Positions 16,742-24,838 of a stretch of 64,000 nt of DNA are shown here, piece after piece. Made by a program: the position numbers and the translations under genes. The notes under the pieces are model-generated. The model had not been told where the DNA came from and did not search any database. It saw only the letters and a list, made by a program, of their open reading frames with translations. Where the stretch lies: NCBI RefSeq assembly GCF_000020725.1, contig NC_011146.1, forward strand, positions 1,735,501 to 1,799,500, written 5' to 3'. Numbering within the stretch: position 1 is the stretch's first letter; every line of letters begins with the position of its first letter. The stretch is from Citrifermentans bemidjiense Bem. Its GTDB lineage: Bacteria; Desulfobacterota; Desulfuromonadia; Geobacterales; Geobacteraceae.

Positions 16742-18262
16742 TCAGTCGAGGTGCCCGTGCACCTCTTTTTCCAGAAAGCGCCCCATCTCCTCCGATGGGG
16801 CGGGGGTGGCGAGCGAAACCGCTATCATCACCGCTATCACCAGGGGGGCCCCCAGAAGCGCCGACGAGGTGACCGGGAAGAGGAGGGCCAGCTGCGGGAA
16901 AATACCGCCGCAAAGAGGGGCGATGGCGGTACAGACGATGCCGGTCAGCATCCCCGCTATGGCGCCGTAGCGGTTGGCGCGCCCCCACCAGATCCCCAGA
17001 AGAAAGAGCGGGAAGATGGTGTTGCCTGCCAAAGCGAAGGCGACGGCCGTGATCTCCGCGATCAGACCCGGCGGGTCGAGCGCCAAAAGGAGCACGATGG
17101 CGGCGAGCACCAAGGTCCCACCCTTGGCCACCTGCATCCGCGCTGATTCGCTGGCGCTGCGGTTGACCATGGAATAGTAGATATCGTGGGAGATCGAGGC
17201 GGCGCCGGTCATCAGCAGCCCCGCCACGGTGAAGAAGGCGGCCGAGAGGGCCCCTGCGGCGAGAACCCCGACGAGCCACCCCGGAAGCCCCGCCCAGACC
17301 GCAGTCTTAAGCGCGATCACGTCGGCTGCATCGCGGGCCGCGGCGGGGTCGGGGATGAGGCCGCTTCTCGCCTCCAAGAGCCTGCCGAAGACGGAGAAGG
17401 CGGGGGCGGACCAGTAGATGAGGGCGATGAAGAAGAGCCCCCAGACCACGCTCCAGCGCGCGTCGCGCACGTTGGGTACCGTGTAGAAGCGCGACAGCAC
17501 GTGGGGAAGCCCCGCGGTGCCGACCATGAGTGTGAAACAGAGCGCGCACCACTGGTAGAGGGAGCCGTTGGCGAAGGGGAGGGTGAAGTCGATGTTGAAC
17601 TGGCGCGACAGATCGGTAAGAGCGCGGCCGTAGCCGAACTGGGGGAGGAGCCAGAAGTAGCCGAGCTTTCGGGCGAGCCACATGAGCGGGACGATGAAGG
17701 AGACGCTGATCACCAGGTATTGCAGCTGCTGGTTTCTCGGGACCCCCAGCATCCCCGAGATGACCAGGTAGGAGACCACGGCCAGCGCCCCGTAGGTCAC
17801 CCCCTGCTGGTAGTCGATGCCGAACATGAAGGAGAAGATGAGGCCTATCCCCTTGAACTGGGCCACGCAGTAGATGATGGAGATGGCAATGGAGATGGCG
17901 GCGGCGATGGCGCGCGCGGCCTGGGAGCCGTAGCGCTCCCCCACGAACTCGGGGGCGGTGAACTTGCCGAAGCGGCGGATCTGGCTCGCCAGGAGCACGA
18001 GGAGCAGCACGTACCCCCCGGTCCAGCCGATCACGTAGGCGAGCCCCTGGTACCCCTGCAGGTAGATGATCCCGGCAAGACCCATGAGGCTTGCGGCGCT
18101 CATCCAGTTGCTGGCGATGGCCGCACCTCCCCCGATCCTCCCGGTGTAGCGGCCGCCGAAGCCGTACTCCTGACTCTCGCGCGACTTCTGCCTGAGCCCC
18201 ACCACGATGAAGGAAGCCAGCACCAAAAGCACCACGAAGATGGACCAGGAGGAATCATTCAT
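16742..18262 (-). CDS. Sodium:solute symporter, large subunit (VC_2705-like, acetate/monocarboxylate type)
   Basis: 506 residues, about 13 membrane helices, SSS family. Signatures include SNWMSAASLMGLAGIIYLQG, GGYVLLLVLLASQIRRFGKFTAPEF, GTAGLPHVLSRFYT and SHDIYYSMVN. This is the subgroup that works with a small DUF4212 subunit, and that subunit gene overlaps its start by 8 bases. Related systems import acetate or other short carboxylates with sodium; the substrate here is not proven. Flanking DUF294 genes on both sides of the transporter pair suggest nucleotidylyl-based or ligand-based control of uptake. Confidence 0.88.
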   Translation of the reverse strand: MNDSSWSIFVVLLVLASFIVVGLRQKSRESQEYGFGGRYTGRIGGGAAIASNWMSAASLMGLAGIIYLQGYQGLAYVIGWTGGYVLLLVLLASQIRRFGKFTAPEFVGERYGSQAARAIAAAISIAISIIYCVAQFKGIGLIFSFMFGIDYQQGVTYGALAVVSYLVISGMLGVPRNQQLQYLVISVSFIVPLMWLARKLGYFWLLPQFGYGRALTDLSRQFNIDFTLPFANGSLYQWCALCFTLMVGTAGLPHVLSRFYTVPNVRDARWSVVWGLFFIALIYWSAPAFSVFGRLLEARSGLIPDPAAARDAADVIALKTAVWAGLPGWLVGVLAAGALSAAFFTVAGLLMTGAASISHDIYYSMVNRSASESARMQVAKGGTLVLAAIVLLLALDPPGLIAEITAVAFALAGNTIFPLFLLGIWWGRANRYGAIAGMLTGIVCTAIAPLCGGIFPQLALLFPVTSSALLGAPLVIAVMIAVSLATPAPSEEMGRFLEKEVHGHLD

Positions 18263-18578
18263 AGCTTTTGTCCCGCTTGCGGCTGTGGTATTCGGTGATG
18301 CGGTCCACGTACAGGTTGAAGACCACGCAAAGGACGATGAACCAAAGCGGCAGGAACTGCCCGGTGAACCAGAAATGAAGCGGCAGGTTGAACAGGGTGA
18401 GCCGGGTCAGAAGGCTCCCCGCGCCGGTTCCCCGGCAGAGGTAGACCAGCAGCTGGAAGCCGAAGGTGCAGACCCCCCAGCCGAAGAGGATGGCGAGGAT
18501 GATGAGCACCTCGTCCCGCATGTGCCCTTGCTTCGGGCGCAACAGGTTGACCTGATAGTTTTTTTCCGGCTGGCTCAT
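18255..18578 (-). CDS. DUF4212 symporter small subunit
   Basis: 107 residues with two membrane helices. The family signature is clear: FNLPLHFWFTGQFLPLWFIV followed by FNLYVDRI and a basic tail. DUF4212 proteins are encoded directly before SSS-family symporters and are taken as their small subunits. Here the stop overlaps the symporter start by 8 bases, so the two are translated together. Confidence 0.9.
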   Translation of the reverse strand: MSQPEKNYQVNLLRPKQGHMRDEVLIILAILFGWGVCTFGFQLLVYLCRGTGAGSLLTRLTLFNLPLHFWFTGQFLPLWFIVLCVVFNLYVDRITEYHSRKRDKSYE

Positions 18579-18626
18579 GGCGCCTCCGTTCCTTGCCGCC
18601 GCCCCGGCGGGGGCAGGGGCAAGGAT

Positions 18627-19844
18627 CTAAACTATGGAGAAGTTGGTGTGGATGGTCTTCTGCAGGTCCTCTATCATCAGAAGCGCCTGCCTGATCCTCT
18701 CCCGCTCGTCGGCCGGAAGCGAGTAGGGGTTCAGGTAGTAGGCGTCGTCCTGAATCCCCTTGATCACCTTGACCTGGAGCAGGATGCGGTGTTTGGTGAG
18801 GATCCGGTACGCCTCGATAAGCCCGCGCGCACTCTCCGCGGAAAAGCTGTGCTCGCGCTCCAAAAGCTCGATGCGCCGCACCGTCGAGGTGGCGGGGATC
18901 CCCTGGTTGATGGCGAGAATCCTTACGTTCATCACCAGCGGCGCCCAGGCGAGGAGCTTCAGGTTGAAGCACCCCTTGTGCTCGCCGCTTCCCTCGGTCC
19001 AGAAGCGCTTCAGAAACCCTAGTGCCAGCCGCATCTCGGTGGCCGCCTTGGCCATACCCCAAAGCGCCATGAAGTAGTCCTGTAAAAGCGAGCGGATCCG
19101 GCTTACCAGGACTCCGGCGAGCTCGCCGTCTCCGGCGACGAAGCGGGCGTCGGAAAGTACGATCAGGTCCATCAGGTTTTTGCCGTAGTCCTCGGTCTCG
19201 TAGCGGACTATCCCCAGAAGCCGCCGCTGCCACTGCGACAGCGAACCGCGCCAATTGTCGTTGCAGGGCATGATGCCGCCGGTGCATTTCTTGAAACCAA
19301 TCTCCGCCAGCCGCTCCACGAGGATCTCGGAGTACTGCCTGAACCAGGCGTCCGCCTCTTCCCCTCCCTCGTCGCCGTAGACGATCAGGTAGTCCTGGTC
19401 GGTGATGAGGGTCTGCTCCTCCCGCCCGTCGCTTCCCATGCTGATCAGGGCGAATGGGACCGGCGGGGGGGTGCCCATCTCCTCCATTACCAGTTGAAGG
19501 GCGCGGTCGGCCAGGGCATCGCGGTAACTGGTGCAGTTCTCGTGCAGCGCGGTGACCGAATAGAAGGAGAGGAAACGCTCCATCTCGATCCGGTTCAGTT
19601 CCTCGTGGATCTGGAAGAGCCGGCCGTAGTCGGACTCGCGGCGCACCCGCTCGAGAAGCTGCTCCTCCTCGCCGGAAGCGTTGCGCAACTCTCCCAACTC
19701 TTCTTCGACTTCGAGCTTAAGCCCGTTGAGGAAGCGGCGCATCTCTCCCCGGTCCAAAAGCGGCAGGTACGCGTGCACCTCCCCCAGGAGCTCTTTGAGG
19801 AGTTCCGCGTCGCTTGGTTCTGGTAGGTAGACCCGGTGTGGCAT
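18627..19844 (-). CDS. DUF294 putative nucleotidyltransferase (GlnD-like fold)
   Basis: 405 residues. The nucleotidyltransferase motif is complete: SMGSDGREEQTLITDQDYLI, with the GS pair and the two metal-binding Asp of DQD, plus IMPCNDNWRGSLSQW. The C-terminal DUF294 helical domain follows (SGEHKGCFNLKLLAWAPLVM). Unlike many family members it has no CBS or cyclic-nucleotide domain; the N-terminal 130 residues are helical. It is the first gene of the minus-strand symporter cluster and may modify the transporter or a regulator, by analogy with GlnD; this is inference. A good promoter lies 37 bases upstream. Confidence 0.85.
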   Translation of the reverse strand: MPHRVYLPEPSDAELLKELLGEVHAYLPLLDRGEMRRFLNGLKLEVEEELGELRNASGEEEQLLERVRRESDYGRLFQIHEELNRIEMERFLSFYSVTALHENCTSYRDALADRALQLVMEEMGTPPPVPFALISMGSDGREEQTLITDQDYLIVYGDEGGEEADAWFRQYSEILVERLAEIGFKKCTGGIMPCNDNWRGSLSQWQRRLLGIVRYETEDYGKNLMDLIVLSDARFVAGDGELAGVLVSRIRSLLQDYFMALWGMAKAATEMRLALGFLKRFWTEGSGEHKGCFNLKLLAWAPLVMNVRILAINQGIPATSTVRRIELLEREHSFSAESARGLIEAYRILTKHRILLQVKVIKGIQDDAYYLNPYSLPADERERIRQALLMIEDLQKTIHTNFSIV

Positions 19845-19880
19845 GCTATCCGCCTGCTTTCAAATGAGATCGTGGCGTTG

Positions 19881-19908
19881 ATTCTACAGAAAAAAACTAT
19901 GATGTAAA
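19881..19908 (-). promoter_or_regulatory. Sigma-70-type promoter for the DUF294/symporter cluster
   Basis: On the minus strand TTTACA (19903-19908), 16 bases, TAGAAT (19881-19886), followed by the DUF294 gene starting at 19844. Five of six bases match at each element. Confidence 0.6.
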
Positions 19909-19991
19909 ACTGTTTTGCAGCGGATCGGATGGCTAGGTATAAAAAAAGGGGTTTTGGGCCTCGTTACAGTCCTTTTTTGCCGCCTCAGAAA

Positions 19992-20024
19992 CAAAAAAAC
20001 TGGGGAAGGTTTCCCTCCCCCAGT
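19992..20024 (-). terminator. Rho-independent terminator after the acetate symporter gene
   Basis: Read on the minus strand: ACTGGGGGAGG, loop, CCTTCCCCAGT, then seven T. The arms pair with one mismatch. It lies 25 bases after the symporter stop codon. Confidence 0.85.
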
Positions 20025-20048
20025 CGATTCAACCCTATACGTTTGCTG

Positions 20049-22043
20049 CTAGTGTTCGACTGCCTTGGCCATACCCAAACCGGTGTTCTGGCGTACGTAG
20101 ACCTCGTCGAACATCTCTTCGGAACGCCTGTTCGGGAAGGCGAGGCAACCGAGGATGGCGGCCATGAAGCCCAGCGGGATGGAGACGATGCCCGGGTTCT
20201 TCAGAGTGAAGAGCGGCTTCTCCAGGCCGACCATGGAGGTGCCGGTCTGCTGTGCGTCCACCTTCGCCTTGGCGAGCGCCTTGGCGTCTTTCTCGGAGAG
20301 GGTCTCGCCTGCCGGCAGAGCGGCCTGCTTCTTCTCCATGGCGACGACCACCTTCTTGGCGCCTTCGGCCACCACTTTCGGGTAGGTCATGTTGGGGGAG
20401 ACCATCACCAGCGCGATGGAGGCGATGGTGCCGACCAAAAGGCCGGAGATGACGCCGGCGGTGTTGAACTTCCTCCAGAAGAGCGAGAGGATGACGACCG
20501 GCAGGTTGCCGGAAGCGGCGACCGCGAAGGCGAGTGCCACCAGGTGAGCGACGTTCTGCTTCTCGGCCGCGAGGCCGATCATGATGCCGCAGGCGCCTAC
20601 CACGAAGGAGGTGGCGCGTGCCGCGAAGACCTGCTCGTGCTGGTCGGCGTGGCCGTCTTTGATCACGTTGACGTAGATGTCGTGTGCGATGGCCGCGGAG
20701 GCCGCGAGCACCAGGCCGGAGACGACGGCGAGGATGGTGGCGAAGGCGACGGCGCACAGGAAGGCGAGGAAGAGGTCGCCGAAGACGGGTGCGATGTCGG
20801 CGCCCATCTGCTGAGCCAGCATGAGGGTAGCCATGTTGCCGCCCGGGTCGACCTGGGTGATCCCCTGCGGGGTGAGGTGGATGGCTGCGCCGAAGCCGAG
20901 CAGGGTGGTCAGGACGTAGAAGCCGCCGATGATGAACATCGCGATGATGACCGATTTACGCGCCGCCTGTGCGGTCGGGACGGTGAAAAAGCGCATCAGG
21001 ATGTGCGGCATGCCGGCGGTGCCGAGCACGAGGGCCATCCCCAGGGAGATCTGGTCCAGCGGGTTCTTCATGTAGAGGCCAGGCTCAAGGAAGCGCTGTC
21101 CTGCGTCCGCGCCGGCAAGGATGACGCCGTCTTTCAATACCAGCTTGGAGACGTGGTCCTGGATGTCGGGGCTGTTGACGATGGTGGAGAAGAAGCCGAT
21201 CGGGTTGAAGCCTGCCTTGATCATGACCAGGAAGGAGAGCAGGAAGGCGCCCGACATGAGGAGGCCTGCCTTGATGATCTGTACCCAGGTGGTGGCGACC
21301 ATGCCGCCGAAGACGACGTAGCCGACCATGAGGATGCCGACGCCAATGATGGACATCTTATAGGGGATGCCGACCAGAAGCGCCATCAGCTTGCCTGCAC
21401 CGACCATCTGGGCGGTGAGGTAGAAGGTGGAGACCGCGACGGTGGAGAGGGCGGCGAAGGCGCGCACCGGTTTCGGGGAAGTACGGAAGGAGAGGATATC
21501 CCCCAGGGTGTACTTGCCCGCGTTGCGGCACGGTTCGGCCACGATCAGGAGCACCGTGATGTAGGCCACCAGCCAGCCGACCGAGTACATGAACCCGTCA
21601 TAGCCGTAGAGCGAGATGAGGCCGGAAATCCCCAGGAAGGAGGCTGCCGACATGTAGTCGCCGGCGATGGCCCAGCCGTTCTGGGTCCCCGTGATGCCGC
21701 CGCCTGCGGCGTAGAAGTCGGAAGCTGTCTTGGTCTGCTTGGCAGCCCAGACTACCACACCCATGGTGATGGCGATGATCACCATGAACATGCCGATGGT
21801 GATGGTCCTGTTGGTCTTTAACTCCCTTTTGGCCGGAGCGGGCTTGGCCGGGGCGGGCGTTGCAACCGCCTGGGACTGGTTGACCTGGGCTGCGGGGGCT
21901 GCTACCGCGGGGGCTGCGCCCTGAGCTGCGGGTGCGCTCACCGCGGGGGCTGCGGCCGGGGCTGCCTTTTGCTCTTCGGCAAAGGCGGCAGCGGCAACGG
22001 AGAGGGCCAGGGTGGCTGCAATAAATATCTTTTTCATCGTCAT
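20049..22043 (-). CDS. Cation/acetate symporter, ActP/AplA type
   Basis: 664 residues, SSS family, longer than E. coli ActP (549). It begins with a signal peptide (KKIFIAATLALSVAAAAFAE) and about 50 residues rich in Ala and Pro, before the first transport helix (TIGMFMVIIAITMGVVVW). Family marks are SDFYAAGG, GWAIAGDYMSAASFLGISGL, GTAGMPHILMRFFT, SAAIAHDIYVNVIK and SLFWRKFNTAG. About 80 residues between the last helices (roughly 560-620) form a soluble loop. The likely role is acetate uptake, the main carbon and electron source of Geobacter, matching its acetate permeases AplA-D. AGGAGG stands 7 bases before ATG 22043. A DUF485 subunit gene precedes it by 16 bases and a terminator follows. 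Confidence 0.9.
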   Translation of the reverse strand: MTMKKIFIAATLALSVAAAAFAEEQKAAPAAAPAVSAPAAQGAAPAVAAPAAQVNQSQAVATPAPAKPAPAKRELKTNRTITIGMFMVIIAITMGVVVWAAKQTKTASDFYAAGGGITGTQNGWAIAGDYMSAASFLGISGLISLYGYDGFMYSVGWLVAYITVLLIVAEPCRNAGKYTLGDILSFRTSPKPVRAFAALSTVAVSTFYLTAQMVGAGKLMALLVGIPYKMSIIGVGILMVGYVVFGGMVATTWVQIIKAGLLMSGAFLLSFLVMIKAGFNPIGFFSTIVNSPDIQDHVSKLVLKDGVILAGADAGQRFLEPGLYMKNPLDQISLGMALVLGTAGMPHILMRFFTVPTAQAARKSVIIAMFIIGGFYVLTTLLGFGAAIHLTPQGITQVDPGGNMATLMLAQQMGADIAPVFGDLFLAFLCAVAFATILAVVSGLVLAASAAIAHDIYVNVIKDGHADQHEQVFAARATSFVVGACGIMIGLAAEKQNVAHLVALAFAVAASGNLPVVILSLFWRKFNTAGVISGLLVGTIASIALVMVSPNMTYPKVVAEGAKKVVVAMEKKQAALPAGETLSEKDAKALAKAKVDAQQTGTSMVGLEKPLFTLKNPGIVSIPLGFMAAILGCLAFPNRRSEEMFDEVYVRQNTGLGMAKAVEH

Positions 22044-22059
22044 TGTCGTTCCTCCTTTC

Positions 22060-22371
22060 CTAGAGATGCAGTTCGTCGATCAGTTCCCTGGTCAACCGGT
22101 CAAAGTCCTTGTTGGCGACGTGCGAGTAGTAGAGCGCGATTCCCCAGGAGACGAAGAACTGGGAGAGGGCGAAGACATACCCGAAGTTGATGACGCCGAT
22201 CATCTTGACCTTGAAGATCCCCGGTGTGTACGCCGCCCCGATAGGGAGCAGGAAGTAGTACACGCAGGAGAAGATCCACCATCCGAAAAGGAAGGCCGTC
22301 TTCTTGTGGTGCAGTTCCACGAATTTTGGATTTTTTGCGATTGCTTTCCAGTCGTACTGTCTTTCTGCCAT
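22060..22371 (-). CDS. DUF485 membrane subunit of the acetate symporter
   Basis: 103 residues with two membrane helices (FLFGWWIFSCVYYFLLPIG and FGYVFALSQFFVSWGIALYY), a YjcH/DUF485 protein. These small proteins are encoded beside ActP-type acetate permeases, as here. The frame is open to 22434 but ATG 22371 has GGAG 8 bases upstream, and the added residues would be untypical, so the shorter form is chosen. It should be co-transcribed with the symporter from a promoter in the gene-free stretch upstream. Confidence 0.9.
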   Translation of the reverse strand: MAERQYDWKAIAKNPKFVELHHKKTAFLFGWWIFSCVYYFLLPIGAAYTPGIFKVKMIGVINFGYVFALSQFFVSWGIALYYSHVANKDFDRLTRELIDELHL

Positions 22372-23187
22372 GGTAGTCACTCCTTTCTTGTAAGCTGCGC
22401 TGTTGTGGTGACGGCGTCCCGCCCCCGTGGTCAAGTTCCGATAAATCCCCCTTTCCGATTTCCTTTTATTTTCGATGCGTATTCTGCAGCTTCTGAAACT
22501 TGGTTTGTTAAACGGATCTGTCGTTATTGGCGGCCGTAACTGGTTCTGTTCTCAGCTTTTTTAAGAGAGGTGCATGGCACCCTTGTTTGCACCGCCCCCG
22601 GGTTATAGGAGCGTTTCAGCGTATACGTGAAATTGTTTTATCACATGATTTGCAAATGTACAATAAAAATAAACAGCGTTCTAAAGCAAAAAATAATAGT
22701 CAGGGATGAAAATTGCGGATCTGGTAAGCTGTAATTTGTTGAAATCACATGATAAAAATTGAAATGTGCGACTAAATTATTTTTTATTATTCTGAGAGGT
22801 TTGGTGCGGGAGAGGGTTGCCTTGGTGGTTTTGTAGCGGAGGTTTACGGCTGACTCAAACGCTGTCGCATTGTTTGGTGGGAAAATGCCGCTACTGTTTG
22901 TTATCGGCATAGCTGAAGAAAACTTTAGGACTTTCCGCAAAATAATACTGCAAAGGCTTCTGGTTTTCAGGACTTAACGGCATCGGTGGGGGGTGAAACG
23001 GCAAGACGACAGTCGCTGCAGGATGACTCCGGGCACGAGCTTGTGAGAGGGAAACCGCCGCTCGCGGCAAGATAGATCATGATCTTTTGCTGCAACAGAA
23101 GAGCCAGCTAGTGCTATTCTTTGATGCTTGGAAAAAGCAGTTACATTGTTTTATTGCAGATGTATAAACGTGTGAGCTGATAAATAA
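22372..23187. other. Long gene-free stretch between the acetate symporter unit and the next operon
   Basis: About 810 bases with no convincing gene. Most of it is clearly more AT-rich than the flanking genes (22440-22520 and 22620-22800 especially), as expected for promoters and regulatory DNA of the symporter unit. A patch at about 22975-23095 is GC-rich again but has no open frame of note and may be a gene remnant. Two copies of a 10-base partly palindromic site lie in the AT-rich part. I could not place a convincing -35/-10 or sigma-54 element for the symporter. Confidence 0.6.
22640..22753. repeat. Two copies of ATCACATGAT, possible operator sites
   Basis: ATCACATGAT occurs at 22640-22649 and 22744-22753, 104 bases apart in the same orientation. 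Each copy has inverted half-sites ATCA/TGAT around CA, and both are followed by A-rich DNA with an AAATGT about 4-14 bases later. The spacing is close to ten helical turns, so the sites would face the same side of DNA. This would fit a dimeric regulator of the acetate symporter unit; no known consensus is claimed. Confidence 0.4.
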
Positions 23188-23217
23188 AAAGGGAAAGCCA
23201 AGTCCGGCTTTCCCTTT
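23188..23217 (-). terminator. Rho-independent terminator of the 24.8-23.2 kb minus-strand operon
   Basis: Perfect 12-bp stem AAAGGGAAAGCC (23188-23199) / GGCTTTCCCTTT (23206-23217) with a 6-base loop. Read on the minus strand it is followed by TTTTTATTTATC, and it lies 30 bases after the stop of the membrane protein gene. Confidence 0.9.
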
Positions 23218-23247
23218 GAAAATAATTACTTCTAGAAACAGATGCAG

Positions 23248-24297
23248 CTACTGTTTTCCCAGAGACAATGATTTGGACGGTCCGTTCATTCGTATCGCTG
23301 CGGCGAACTCCATCCAGAAGATGAGATAGATGGATACCATCAGCGACAATCCGATGTTGGCGTTTTCGGGTCCTAGCGCCTTGGAAAGGATGGGGGAGGC
23401 GAACCCCGCTCCGAGGGTGCCGGTGGCACGCTCCAGGAGGTAGAAGATGGGGAGGGTGACCAGGGTGCCGGCGATCATGATGCCGATGCCGCGTCCGCGC
23501 TTCACCCAATACTTGGGGGAGAAGCCGAACATGCGCATGAAGATGACTACCAGGATGATCCAGACCGAGTAGTCCACCGCTGCGTCCGGGAGCGCGAGCT
23601 TGTTCTTGACCAGCGCCACCTCCAGCACCGTCACCGCGAAAAGGAGCACGAACATCCAGTTGAACTTCTCGTTGGCCTGGGTCTGCCAGTTGCGGCTGTC
23701 GGGCGCGGCGGTCTCGCGGGCGGAGTGGTTCGGGGTCCCAAGGGCCGAAAAGAGGATGGCGAACCAGATGCCGGCGTTGTGGAACAAAAGCGAGGCATGG
23801 TTGCCGGCTACGTTGGCGATGCGGGACATGGGGTCGCGGGCGAAGTCGGCGGCGATTCTCATCAGGAACAGGTTTACGATGATGGAGCACATGATGATGA
23901 CGGTCAGGGTGAAGATGCGCCGCGGCAAAAGGTACGGGTCGATGCGGTCCGGGAACCCGAGGATGAAGGCAAACCAGATCAAGTACATGATGAGCGGGAT
24001 GCCGAGGCAGATGCCGTAGACGGAGTTCCCAGCGAAGTCGCCGTTTTGGGCGTAGATGATGTAGTTGTTCTTGTCGTCCGCGTCGGTGTTCGCCGCCTGG
24101 ACCACTTCCTTGGGGACCTTCTTTACGTGGGGGAGGAGTCCCATGCCGTACCAGCCGTGGTCCCCCTGGGCCGTGTCGACCACCCAGTACTGCTCACCCA
24201 TCATCTCGTCCAATCCCTGGAAGATGCGCAGCGAGAAGGTCGCGCAGATCACGACTACCAGCAAAAGCAGCAAGATGTTGGACATTTTCATGGGCAT
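23248..24297 (-). CDS. Unrecognised polytopic membrane protein
   Basis: 349 residues, not recognised. One N-terminal helix (about 6-23) is followed by an external domain of about 70 residues (EQYWVVDTAQGDHGWYGMG), then about seven membrane helices (roughly 93-116, 127-148, 168-190, 213-233, 243-260, 272-290, 315-336). Several His, Asp and Arg residues lie near helix ends (FHNAGIWF, RRIF, FLMRIAADFARDP), which could suit an ion- or redox-linked role but prove nothing. Start ATG 24297 has AGGAGG 10 bases upstream. The two-helix protein encoded 12 bases upstream is a likely subunit, and a strong terminator follows. Confidence 0.8.
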   Translation of the reverse strand: MPMKMSNILLLLLVVVICATFSLRIFQGLDEMMGEQYWVVDTAQGDHGWYGMGLLPHVKKVPKEVVQAANTDADDKNNYIIYAQNGDFAGNSVYGICLGIPLIMYLIWFAFILGFPDRIDPYLLPRRIFTLTVIIMCSIIVNLFLMRIAADFARDPMSRIANVAGNHASLLFHNAGIWFAILFSALGTPNHSARETAAPDSRNWQTQANEKFNWMFVLLFAVTVLEVALVKNKLALPDAAVDYSVWIILVVIFMRMFGFSPKYWVKRGRGIGIMIAGTLVTLPIFYLLERATGTLGAGFASPILSKALGPENANIGLSLMVSIYLIFWMEFAAAIRMNGPSKSLSLGKQ

Positions 24298-24309
24298 GAC
24301 GACGTCCTC

Positions 24310-24561
24310 CTACTCCTTGTGGGTGGTCCAGAACATGGAGACCGCGTTGGCTGCGAAAAGGCCGTAGAGCCACATGGTGTTCCAGGCCGGTCCCGACCAG
24401 TGGCTGCCGCGTCCTCCGCCGACAACACCCGAAGCGATCACTATGCCGATCATAGCGGTGAAGGCTACCATGGCGACAGCTCGCAGTATGGCGCTGTTGC
24501 GCCACGTGTGCCGCTCTAATTCCTCGAGTCTTGAGAGCAGTTCAAGTTCTTTTTCACTCAT
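24310..24561 (-). CDS. Small two-helix membrane protein
   Basis: 83 residues, not recognised. A charged helical start (SEKELELLSRLEELERHTW) is followed by a membrane helix (AILRAVAMVAFTAMIGIVIASG), a Gly/Ser/Trp loop (GGGRGSHWSGPAWNT) and a second helix (MWLYGLFAANAVSMFW). AAAAGGAGAA stands upstream of ATG 24561. It is 12 bases from the larger membrane protein gene and is probably its partner. Confidence 0.75.
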   Translation of the reverse strand: MSEKELELLSRLEELERHTWRNSAILRAVAMVAFTAMIGIVIASGVVGGGRGSHWSGPAWNTMWLYGLFAANAVSMFWTTHKE

Positions 24562-24640
24562 CGCCGTTCTCCTTTTGCAATCAAAAACATGGTTTGCTGC
24601 TTGCCATTCATACCGTCGCTTCGCCCGGAGGCCCGTCGGC

Positions 24641-24838
24641 TCACGCCGGGCAAAGCTTGTGATCGAGCGCCCCTAGCGGGACGCGGTCGGAAAGCTCCTG
24701 GTACTTTAGGCATTCCCCGTAACGGCAGCTGCAGAAACTGATGATCTGCTTCACGTCGTGCGGCGAGATGTAGCCGCAGCCGACGTCGCAGTAATCATCG
24801 TTTTTGCCGTAGAAAGGGCAGACCGTAGCTTCCCGCAT
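24641..24838 (-). CDS. Small Cys-rich protein
   Basis: 65 residues from ATG 24838, with eight Cys: VCPFYGKNDDYCDVGCGYIS, then FCSCRYGEC and a C-terminal LCPA. The pattern suggests a metal- or Fe-S-binding mini-protein. It resembles short Cys-rich proteins I associate with Geobacter genomes, whose function is not known to me. The frame is open to a TTG at 24880 without a ribosome site, so the ATG is preferred although its own site is weak (GGGGTC). It precedes the two membrane protein genes on the same strand with a 79-base gap. Confidence 0.6.
   Translation of the reverse strand: MREATVCPFYGKNDDYCDVGCGYISPHDVKQIISFCSCRYGECLKYQELSDRVPLGALDHKLCPA

Noticed and set aside
22575-22590. TGGCACCCTTGTTTGC, resembling a sigma-54 promoter
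   Set aside because: There are 11 bases between GG and GC instead of 10, and no plus-strand gene lies downstream.
22641-22940. 99-codon minus-strand frame in the AT-rich gap
   Set aside because: No ribosome site, AT-rich non-coding composition, and no recognisable protein pattern.
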